This document shows, piece by piece, positions 7,192 to 13,087 of a DNA stretch of 13,087 bases; position 1 is the first letter of the stretch, and each line of letters opens with the position of its first letter. The notes below the pieces were generated by a model. That model saw nothing but the letters and a program-made list of their open reading frames with translations, did not search any database and had not been told where the DNA came from. The DNA is from Bacteroidota bacterium (lineage in GTDB: Bacteria > Bacteroidota > Ignavibacteria > SZUA-365 > JAADGX01). Position numbers and translations under genes: made by a program. The stretch spans positions 1 to 13,087 of the forward strand of contig JAJRXL010000394.1 in the NCBI GenBank assembly GCA_024276335.1, in the 5' to 3' direction.

Positions 7192-7968
7192 ATGCCCAAA
7201 GCGTTTCGTCCGATGCGAAAGAGAAGCATGACATACCAGGCAGCGTTCTTGTTGCTCGTTGCGGCGACCTCCTTGTCCGCTCAGACCGCCGAGGAAATCA
7301 TCGCGCGGGCGGAGGACATTATCCGCGGCAAAACCAGCCAGGGCACGTTCGAGATGACGGTGGTGACACCGGACTTCACCCGCACCATGGTCATGGAATC
7401 GTGGTGGGTGGGGACGGAGAAATCGTTGATCGTCATCAAGTCGCCGAAAAAGGAAGCGGGAAACAAGTGGCTGAAGATCGGCAACGAGATGTGGAATTAC
7501 CTCAAGGCCACCGAGACCACGATCAAGATACCGCCGTCCATGATGCTCCAGTCCTGGAACGGATCGGATTTCACGAACGACGACCTGGCGCGGGAATCGA
7601 GTTACAAGGTGGATTACACCGCAACCATCGTAGGCGAAGAAGAAATCAACGGCGAGCCGTGCTGGAAGATCCGGTTGGACCCGAAACCCGAAGCGGCGGT
7701 AGTCTGGGGCAAGATCTACGGTTGGGTGCGTAAGAAAGATTACATTTTCACCGTGGTCCAGTTTTTCGACGAAAAAGGCAAACTGATTCGTTATATCGTG
7801 TACTCGGATATCAAGACGATGGGAGGACGGAAGCTCCCCACGACCTGGACCATCTACAACAAGGTGAAGAAAGGGCATCGCACGATTTTCAAGATTCTCG
7901 ATATCAAGTTCAATATCCGCATTCCGGACCGGATTTTTTCCTTCAGGGAACTTGAACGGGGCAACTGA
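7192..7968 (+). CDS. LolA-like outer-membrane lipoprotein-sorting protein
   Basis: A 258-residue periplasmic protein with a Sec signal peptide (hydrophobic residues 17-28, likely cleavage after SLSA at 30) and no lipobox cysteine. The mature part matches the LolA-like sorting-protein family: GNEMWNYLKATETTIKIPPS, then SWNGSDFTNDDL with Trp122, is the best conserved block. The family has an open β-barrel fold that can hold acyl chains, so it probably carries a lipid, lipoprotein or other hydrophobic molecule across the periplasm. ATG 7192 is chosen because GGAG at 7179-7182 is nine bases upstream. ATG 7165 would overlap the operator palindrome, and ATG 7228 also keeps the signal peptide. The next gene starts two bases after its stop, so it leads a tight operon. 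It is not classical LolA: the length and motifs fit the broader family that accompanies FtsX-type or RND exporters. Confidence 0.86.
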   Translation: MPKAFRPMRKRSMTYQAAFLLLVAATSLSAQTAEEIIARAEDIIRGKTSQGTFEMTVVTPDFTRTMVMESWWVGTEKSLIVIKSPKKEAGNKWLKIGNEMWNYLKATETTIKIPPSMMLQSWNGSDFTNDDLARESSYKVDYTATIVGEEEINGEPCWKIRLDPKPEAAVVWGKIYGWVRKKDYIFTVVQFFDEKGKLIRYIVYSDIKTMGGRKLPTTWTIYNKVKKGHRTIFKILDIKFNIRIPDRIFSFRELERGN

Positions 7969-7970
7969 GC

Positions 7971-9200
7971 GTGAACCTCATCGTCAAGCTGGCGTGGAGA
8001 AACCTGTGGCGTAATTCGCGGCGAACGATCATTACGATTCTCGCCGTGACCTTTGCAACCTTGTTTTCCATTGCCATGCGCGGGATTCAACTGGGCACGT
8101 ACGAGGAGACCATCAATTTCGCGGTTGGCCTGTTTTCCGGTTACCTGCAAATTCAGCATACCGATTACCAGGAAAGCCCTTCGTTACACAAGAGCTTTAT
8201 CCTCGACGAGAAGCTGCGAAACATAATCATGAGCATGCCCGAGGTTCGGGGGTACGCGCCGCGTGTGTATGCCGACGGGCTCGCCAGTTACAAGAGCACC
8301 TCTCTCGGCGCCGTCATCTTCGGTGTGGATCCGGAAAAGGAAAAAGCCGTCACAACCTTCGCCGGTAAAATTGACCGGGGGAGATTCCTTCGCGGGGACG
8401 ACACCAACGAAATCGTGGTGGGATACAAGATGCTGCGGAATCTCCGCGCCGACGTGGGGGATCAGGTCATCCTGCTCTCGCAGGGCTATGACGGCTCGTT
8501 GGGAAACGCACGGTTCCGCGTCGTGGGAACCCTCAAGATGGGATCTCCGGATTTCGATGGGATGGGTGTTTTCATGGGCCTGTCGCGGTTGCAGGAATTG
8601 CTGGGGATGGGGCAGCGCGTCAACGTGGTCGCCCTCTCGTTGAAAAGCGTGTACGACGTCGAGGAAGTTGCTGACAAGTTGAACCGGGCGCTTCACGCTT
8701 CAACGCTCAGCGCATTGCGTTGGGACCAGGTCATGCCCGAACTCAAGCAGGGTATCGAGCTGGACAATATCAGCGGCATGATCTACCTTTTCATCCTGAT
8801 TCTTGTTGTCGCGTTCGGTATTCTCAACACGGTGTTAATGTCGGTCACGGAGCGGTTCAAGGAGTTCGGGATACTCCTGTCGGTGGGCATGCCGCAGGGA
8901 ATGCTGGTGGCGGTGGTGTTTATCGAGACCGTTTTCATCGCCCTCATCGGGATAGCGATCGGTAACGTCCTGGCCGTGGGCGTCAATTACTACTTTTACG
9001 TCAACCCGATTGAATTCACCGGTGAATACAAGGCCATGATGGAGCAGTACGGTTTCCTGCCCGTCCTGCGATCCAGTCTCAAACTGTCCAGCTTCTTCAA
9101 CACGACGCTTTCCATTTTTGCCATTTCGCTGGTCTCGACGATTTATCCTCTGGTCCGGACGTACAAGCTCGAACCCCTGAAAGGAATCCGGTACACCTGA
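7971..9200 (+). CDS. ABC transporter permease 1 (FtsX/LolC-E/MacB type)
   Basis: A 409-residue inner-membrane permease starting at GTG two bases after the previous stop. Topology fits the four-helix FtsX/MacB fold. The first helix lies at about 19-38 after the cytoplasmic LAWRNLWRNSRR. A large periplasmic domain covers about 40-265. Helices follow near 270-290, 309-336 and 375-397, with the TERFKEFGILLSVG coupling region after helix 2 and the C-terminal LEPLKGIRY tail. Such permeases do not conduct solutes through the bilayer; they move substrates from the outer leaflet or periplasm by mechanotransmission (LolCDE, MacB). It is a clear paralogue of the next gene (WRNLWRN/WRNIWRN at the N-terminus, LEPLKGIRY/LEPVSAIRY at the end), so the two probably form a heterodimer as LolC and LolE do. 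Confidence 0.92.
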   Translation: MNLIVKLAWRNLWRNSRRTIITILAVTFATLFSIAMRGIQLGTYEETINFAVGLFSGYLQIQHTDYQESPSLHKSFILDEKLRNIIMSMPEVRGYAPRVYADGLASYKSTSLGAVIFGVDPEKEKAVTTFAGKIDRGRFLRGDDTNEIVVGYKMLRNLRADVGDQVILLSQGYDGSLGNARFRVVGTLKMGSPDFDGMGVFMGLSRLQELLGMGQRVNVVALSLKSVYDVEEVADKLNRALHASTLSALRWDQVMPELKQGIELDNISGMIYLFILILVVAFGILNTVLMSVTERFKEFGILLSVGMPQGMLVAVVFIETVFIALIGIAIGNVLAVGVNYYFYVNPIEFTGEYKAMMEQYGFLPVLRSSLKLSSFFNTTLSIFAISLVSTIYPLVRTYKLEPLKGIRYT

Positions 9201-9201
9201 C

Positions 9202-10416
9202 ATGCTGTTCACGATTGCCTGGAGAAATATCTGGAGAAACAAGCGACGCACGCTCATCGTGTTGTCGTCGGTGGTGGTGGGGGTCGTCGCTCTCATCATG
9301 AACGACAGCCTGTCCATCGGGATGATCCGGCAGATGTTCGAGAACCAGCTCGGTTCGCATGTTGCCCACATGCAAATCCACAAGCGCGGTTTCAACGACA
9401 ACAAGGTTATCCAGAGTGTCGTCCCCGACCAGAAGCGGGTGGAAGAAGCGTTGCGTTCGACGCCGGAAGTCAAGTATTTCAGCCGAAGAGTGGTGACCTT
9501 CGGACTCGTGAGCAGCGCGATCAATTCTTCCGGTGCGGCCATCATCGGTGTCGAGCCCGATCGTGAACCTAACATCACCATTATCAAGAAATCCATAATC
9601 GAGGGCAGGTACCTCAGCGGTGCCAGCCACGAAGTGGTTATCGGGAAAAAGATGGCCGATAAATTGAGTGTGGGAATCGGCGATAAGATCGTGGGCATGG
9701 CCTCGACCGTCAGCGGCGCCGTGGGTTCGGACATGTTCAGGGTGGTGGGGATCTTTCGCACCGTCAGCTCGGAGTTCGACAAGAGCTACGTGTTTATATC
9801 CCTGGGCAACGCCCAGGAGATGCTCGAACTAGGCAAGGATGTTTCGGAGTTCGCTATTATTTTGCGGGACCGCGGACTCGTTGAAATGGTCAAAAGCAAA
9901 ATCGCCGCACGCCTGGGCGCGAATTACGAAGTCCTGTCGTACGCCGATCTCATGCCGTTGATCCTGGCCCAGATGCAGATGTACAAAGAGAGCATGTTCA
10001 TCGTGTACATCATCATCGGGCTCGCTCTTATTTTCGGCATCATCAACGCGACGCTCATGTCGGTGTTCGAAAGGATGCAGGAGTTCGGCGTGTTGATGGC
10101 CATCGGCATGAAGAACAGCAGGCTGTTTTACATGATCATGCTGGAAGCGCTGGTTATCGGGGTGCTGGGCACGGTCGTAGGCATGGTGGTCGGCCTGGCG
10201 ATGTACCTGCCGCTTTCCGCCTACGGGATTGACCTGAGCATGTTCTCCGAGAGTCTGACATCGTTCGGCGTGGGAAGCACCATTTACCCGGTGTTGACGC
10301 TCCAATCGATAGTCGGCATTCTGATCGTCATACCGGTCTTTGCCGTGCTGGGAGCGCTGTACCCGGCCCTCAAGGCCATACGGCTCGAGCCGGTTTCCGC
10401 AATCCGTTACGTGTAA
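9202..10416 (+). CDS. ABC transporter permease 2 (FtsX/LolC-E/MacB type)
   Basis: A 404-residue inner-membrane permease, one base after the stop of permease 1. It has the same layout: first helix at about 17-33 after IAWRNIWRNKRR, a periplasmic domain to about 265, then three helices, with FERMQEFGVLMAIGMKNSRL as the cytoplasmic coupling stretch after helix 2 and LEPVSAIRYV at the end. The periplasmic domain contains the family block IIGVEPDREP...GRYL.....EVVIGKKMADKL...GDKI, matching FGVDPEKEK...GRFL...EIVVGYKML in permease 1. Duplication followed by divergence is the likely origin, as for LolC/LolE. The ATPase gene starts 13 bases downstream. Direction of transport and substrate cannot be read from sequence; the LolA-like and outer-membrane partners argue for transfer outward. 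Confidence 0.92.
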   Translation: MLFTIAWRNIWRNKRRTLIVLSSVVVGVVALIMNDSLSIGMIRQMFENQLGSHVAHMQIHKRGFNDNKVIQSVVPDQKRVEEALRSTPEVKYFSRRVVTFGLVSSAINSSGAAIIGVEPDREPNITIIKKSIIEGRYLSGASHEVVIGKKMADKLSVGIGDKIVGMASTVSGAVGSDMFRVVGIFRTVSSEFDKSYVFISLGNAQEMLELGKDVSEFAIILRDRGLVEMVKSKIAARLGANYEVLSYADLMPLILAQMQMYKESMFIVYIIIGLALIFGIINATLMSVFERMQEFGVLMAIGMKNSRLFYMIMLEALVIGVLGTVVGMVVGLAMYLPLSAYGIDLSMFSESLTSFGVGSTIYPVLTLQSIVGILIVIPVFAVLGALYPALKAIRLEPVSAIRYV

Positions 10417-10429
10417 GTGGGATGAACAC

Positions 10430-11053
10430 ATGAATATTATTGAAATCAAGGACGTGGAAAAGACGTACCATGACAACGGCGTGCCCGTGCATGCGCTGCG
10501 CGGCGTGACCATGACCGTCGAGCGAGGCGAATTCCTGGTGATCGCCGGGCCGTCGGGCTCCGGCAAGACGACGCTACTGAACGTTCTCGGGGCGCTGGAC
10601 ACGCCGACCAAGGGCAAGGTGTACCTGGAGGGGGAGGACCTAAGCACGAAGAGCAGGAATGAAATTGCGTCCATCCGTTTGCACAAGCTGGGGTTCGTGT
10701 TCCAGGCATATAACCTCATCCCCGTCCTTTCCGCCCTGGAGAACATCGAGTTCACCATGATGTTGCGGGGTATCCCGGAAAAGGAACGGCATGAACGGGC
10801 GATGGCGCTGATGGAGGAACTCGACATCGCCGAGCTGGCGGACAAGCGTCCCAACGAAATGAGCGGCGGGCAGCAGCAACGCGTGGCCGTGGCCAGGGCA
10901 ATGGTGAACGATCCGTCCATCATCCTTGCCGACGAGCCGACGGCCAACCTCGATACCAAGACCGGCGCGAATCTTCTCGACCTCATGCAGCGCATGAACG
11001 AAGAGAAGAACCTGACCTTCGTTTTCTCGTCCCACGACCCCCAGGTCATCTAG
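10430..11053 (+). CDS. ABC transporter ATPase (LolD/MacB-like), cut short by in-frame TAG
   Basis: A 207-residue ATP-binding subunit that should power the two permeases. All catalytic motifs are present: Walker A GPSGSGKT (40-47), Q-loop Gln92, signature SGGQQ (145-149), Walker B IILADE (164-169) and the switch His202 in SSHD. The frame is closed by TAG at 11051-11053, yet the same frame continues for 17 sense codons (RAKRLLLLKDGLIENPE) to TAA at 11105. This tail is what family members have after the switch histidine (pattern 'HDPxVxExAxRxxxLxDGxI'), so the TAG most likely replaces a Glu codon (GAG to TAG). The full product would be 225 residues, normal for LolD-type proteins. The truncated form may still work because the tail is outside the ATP site. 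A sequencing error or stop-codon read-through are alternatives. The start has a weak GGAT eight bases upstream. Confidence 0.9.
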   Translation: MNIIEIKDVEKTYHDNGVPVHALRGVTMTVERGEFLVIAGPSGSGKTTLLNVLGALDTPTKGKVYLEGEDLSTKSRNEIASIRLHKLGFVFQAYNLIPVLSALENIEFTMMLRGIPEKERHERAMALMEELDIAELADKRPNEMSGGQQQRVAVARAMVNDPSIILADEPTANLDTKTGANLLDLMQRMNEEKNLTFVFSSHDPQVI

Positions 11054-11107
11054 AGGGCCAAGCGCCTGCTCCTTTTGAAAGACGGTCTCATCGAAAACCC
11101 GGAGTAA
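11054..11107 (+). pseudogene. Detached C-terminal tail of the ABC ATPase after the amber codon
   Basis: Seventeen codons in the same frame as the ATPase encode RAKRLLLLKDGLIENPE and end at TAA. This resembles the last β-strands of LolD/MacB-type ATPases, with the usual LKDG turn. There is no start codon or ribosome binding site of its own. It is best read as the former end of the ATPase gene, separated by a single-base nonsense change at 11051-11053 without any frameshift. Confidence 0.8.
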
Positions 11108-11116
11108 TTCCGCGCT

Positions 11117-12289
11117 ATGAAAACGGCTCTCTGCATGGCAGGAGTTTTGTCCGCGCTTCTGTCAATGGTTCCCGGAAACCGGGCACATGCCCAGGTGGAC
11201 CTGAAATTCTCCGGCTATGCTCTCGACCTTCCCGTGTACCAGCGTCTGAACGCCCCCTTTGCGCGCATGCTCCGGACGGAGCGGGAACAGGAGCTGAACA
11301 TTACACGCATACGGCTTCGACCGACGTTGTGGCTTTGGGATGGAGGTCGCCTCGCCCTCGAACACGAAATTGCCGCGTGGTACCATTCCGCGGCACTGCC
11401 GGGTTTCCAGACAGCGGCCATCACGCGGCGCCAGGCGGTGAACCTTACCTGGAACACGTTCGACGAAACGCTATTAACCTTGCGGCATTTCGTGGACCGG
11501 CTTTACTTTCGCCAGAATTTCGACTTCGGGAGCCTGGTCGTCGGGCGCCAGCGCATCTCGTGGGGAACCGGCAGGATATGGAATCCAACCGACCTGTTCA
11601 ACCCCATCAATCCCGCCGCCTTCGACAAGATCGAGAAGGACGGCGCGGACGCCGTGTCGTTCAAGTATTACCTGGGCAATTTCACCGACGTGGAAGTGGT
11701 GTATAATGCCGAGGAGAAATTCAAGAGCTGGAACGGGGGCTTTCGGTTTCGCACGAATTTCTTGGAGTACGACGTCTCGGTCGTCGGGGGATACTTCGAC
11801 AAGCGGTACGTCGCGGGCGGGGATTTTGCAGGCAACCTGTTCGAGGCGGGCGTGCGCGGCGAAGGAATTTTTTCCGCCAGCCGGGATAATCCGGATGACA
11901 AATTCGTCAAGTTTATTCTCGGCATTGATTACCAGTTGACCTCGAAGCTTTACGCCCTGGCGGAATACCAGTACAACGGCGAAGGAGAAAAAGACCGCAA
12001 AAAATACCTCTTGTTGTTCGATCGCCTGGCCCAGGGCGCAATACTGAACTTTGCCCGGAACTACCTTTTCATCCAGGGATTGTACCAATTGCATCCCCTG
12101 GTGGTGTCGGGTCTCGGCGTTAACCTCAACCTCGATGACGGCAGCGGTTTCATTGCTCCGTCGGTAACCTGGTCCTCGTCCGAGAACTCGGAACTCGGCC
12201 TCGGGGGATTGCTCACGTTCGGCGCGAAGGAAACGGAGTACTGGTACTACCCGTTGGCGATGTACGTCAGGGGGCAGTGGTATTTTTGA
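11117..12289 (+). CDS. Outer-membrane β-barrel protein with WGTGRIWNPTDLFNP motif
   Basis: A 390-residue exported protein. The signal peptide ends near AHA at residue 25. The rest has the alternating pattern of β-strands expected for an outer-membrane barrel, and the C-terminus is RGQWYF, the terminal-aromatic signal used in barrel assembly. The most distinctive block is VGRQRISW followed by GTGRIWNPTDLFNPINP (residues about 142-167); similar 'GRQ..WG.G..WNP.D.FNP' blocks occur in the DUF1302-like outer-membrane proteins found beside RND/MMPL exporters. I place it in that general class by motif only. It is the last gene of the operon and would supply the outer-membrane end of the system. GGAG at 11101-11104 lies 12 bases before the start and overlaps the old end of the ATPase gene. 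No terminator is seen after it. Confidence 0.82.
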   Translation: MKTALCMAGVLSALLSMVPGNRAHAQVDLKFSGYALDLPVYQRLNAPFARMLRTEREQELNITRIRLRPTLWLWDGGRLALEHEIAAWYHSAALPGFQTAAITRRQAVNLTWNTFDETLLTLRHFVDRLYFRQNFDFGSLVVGRQRISWGTGRIWNPTDLFNPINPAAFDKIEKDGADAVSFKYYLGNFTDVEVVYNAEEKFKSWNGGFRFRTNFLEYDVSVVGGYFDKRYVAGGDFAGNLFEAGVRGEGIFSASRDNPDDKFVKFILGIDYQLTSKLYALAEYQYNGEGEKDRKKYLLLFDRLAQGAILNFARNYLFIQGLYQLHPLVVSGLGVNLNLDDGSGFIAPSVTWSSSENSELGLGGLLTFGAKETEYWYYPLAMYVRGQWYF

Positions 12290-12322
12290 TGAACGGAGCT
12301 GGTGAAGGCGAAAGGCGCCCGG

Positions 12323-12352
12323 TTGCAAGGGATAGCATTATTTTCGTACCAT
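12323..12352 (+). promoter_or_regulatory. Possible promoter for tRNA-Glu
   Basis: TTGCAA (12323-12328) and TACCAT (12347-12352) are separated by 18 bases, each matching the σ70 consensus at four of six positions, and the second box ends 20 bases before the tRNA. The weak match keeps this tentative. Confidence 0.3.
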
Positions 12353-12372
12353 TGTATCAGGCAGGGGAAATC

Positions 12373-12444
12373 GGCGCGTTCGTCTAGCGGTTAGGACGCA
12401 GCCCTCTCAAGGCTGAAACACGGGTTCGATTCCCGTACGCGCTA
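12373..12444 (+). tRNA. tRNA-Glu (anticodon CTC)
   Basis: A full cloverleaf folds by hand. The acceptor stem is GGCGCGT/ACGCGCT (12373-12379 with 12437-12443) with a G1-T72 pair, the D stem GTCT/GGAC, the anticodon stem CAGCC/GGCTG (12399-12403 with 12411-12415), and the T stem ACGGG/CCCGT with loop TTCGATT. The loop CTCTCAA places anticodon CTC at 12406-12408, reading the glutamate codon GAG. The discriminator base is A and CCA is not encoded. The next start codon is only 30 bases downstream with no terminator between, so joint transcription with the nucleotidase gene is possible. Confidence 0.96.
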
Positions 12445-12474
12445 CACGAGTATAACACTATCGAGTTGTTTGAC

Positions 12475-13087
12475 ATGGCACGAATTCGTCCCAACTTTTG
12501 CGCAATATTTCTTGCGCTTTTTCTTTTCGGATGCGGAGCGTCGCGCGAAGCGTCGTTCACGATCTTTCATTGGAATGATTTCCACGCGCAGAACATTCCC
12601 TTCGAAGTAACCTCGAAGGATTCATCGGGAACCAAGGTGCATTACCGTGTCGGGGGAGCCGCCGTACTGAAACACTACCTCGACAGCATGCGCACGACAC
12701 GTCCGTCTTCGATCACCCTGCACGCCGGCGACGAGTTCCAGGGAACGCCGATATCATCTCTTACAAAGGGCGCGTCACAGGTCCGCCTGCTCAGGGAATA
12801 CGGACTCGACGCCTTCACCTTCGGCAATCACGAGTTCGATTACGGCAGGGAAAACCTGGAGAAGTTGTTCTCGAAAGTCAATTTCGCTGTGATTTCCGTC
12901 GACCTGTGGGACAAGAAGCGCGGCAGGTTCTTCGTGAAGCCGGTGTCCATCATCAACCGGGGACCGGTGCGGATAGGTGTTATCGGTCTTGCGCCGAAAA
13001 ACCTGTTCTCCCTCAGCCTGCGGGACAACTTGCGCGGACTCGAGGTGCTCCCAGTCGAGAAGGTGGTACGGAAGTACGTTCGGGAAT
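12475..13087 (+). CDS. 5'-nucleotidase/UshA-family metallophosphatase lipoprotein, N-terminal part
   Basis: Partial gene: the frame is open from ATG 12475 to the right window edge (204 codons). The N-terminus is a lipoprotein signal, with a hydrophobic core (residues 10-18) ending in LFGC, so Cys20 would be lipidated and the protein membrane-anchored outside the cytoplasm. The metallophosphatase motifs follow in order. FHWNDFH carries the metal ligands Asp35 and His37 (usual form 'TNDxHG'; here Trp replaces Thr and Ala follows His), HAGDEFQG carries Asp86, and FGNHEFDYG carries Asn118 and His119. These are the ligands of the two-metal site that hydrolyses nucleotides or related phosphate esters in UshA, CpdB and 5'-nucleotidases. 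The C-terminal substrate-specificity domain lies beyond the window, so the substrate cannot be named. A TATAAC box at 12451-12456 could be part of its own promoter, but no -35 fits. Confidence 0.9.
   Translation, partial: MARIRPNFCAIFLALFLFGCGASREASFTIFHWNDFHAQNIPFEVTSKDSSGTKVHYRVGGAAVLKHYLDSMRTTRPSSITLHAGDEFQGTPISSLTKGASQVRLLREYGLDAFTFGNHEFDYGRENLEKLFSKVNFAVISVDLWDKKRGRFFVKPVSIINRGPVRIGVIGLAPKNLFSLSLRDNLRGLEVLPVEKVVRKYVRE

Noticed and set aside
11051..11053. TAG as a sense codon by an altered genetic code
   Set aside because: The tetR gene seems to end naturally at TAG (6490-6492) at a normal family length, and no other gene in the window has an internal TAG. Recoding limited to this one site remains possible but has no visible signal.
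921..12444. A genomic island bounded by the two tRNA genes
   Set aside because: No integrase is present, no direct repeat of either tRNA 3' end is seen, base composition looks uniform by eye, and housekeeping genes lie inside.

Overview
The window looks like an ordinary chromosomal stretch from a GC-rich, Gram-negative (two-membrane) bacterium. The envelope evidence is a β-barrel protein ending in Trp-Tyr-Phe, a LolA-like periplasmic protein and a lipobox protein. The gene families and the style of the tRNA-Glu suggest the wider Bacteroidota/Chlorobi/Ignavibacteria/KSB1 (FCB) area, but this placement is tentative and rests on family resemblance only. No insertion sequence, phage gene or CRISPR array is visible.

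Left part (1-1024): the 5' portion of a UPF0182 (COG1615) membrane protein gene lies on the minus strand and runs off the left edge. A strong GC-rich hairpin follows, then a tRNA-Thr(CGT) with its own intrinsic terminator. Metabolic part (1089-4659): a sugar-1-phosphate nucleotidyltransferase, S-adenosylmethionine synthetase (metK) and adenosylhomocysteinase (ahcY) run in one direction and end at a very clear intrinsic terminator. MetK makes SAM and AhcY removes the SAH left after methyl transfer, so the last two genes are two steps of the activated methyl cycle. A 350-base stretch without a gene follows, then an exported α/β hydrolase.

Envelope-transport part (6490-12289): a TetR-family repressor gene on the minus strand faces, across an operator-like region with two inverted repeats, a tight five-gene operon. 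The operon encodes a LolA-like periplasmic protein, two LolC/E- or MacB-type permeases, an ABC ATPase and an outer-membrane β-barrel protein. Together these genes could supply an inner-membrane pump, a periplasmic carrier and an outer-membrane component. I infer a TetR-controlled trans-envelope export or lipid/lipoprotein transfer system; the substrate is unknown. The ATPase gene carries an in-frame amber codon 17 sense codons before what looks like its ancestral stop, which is the oddest feature of the window.

Right part (12373-13087): a tRNA-Glu(CTC) is followed by the 5' part of a lipoprotein of the UshA/5'-nucleotidase metallophosphatase family, cut by the window edge.
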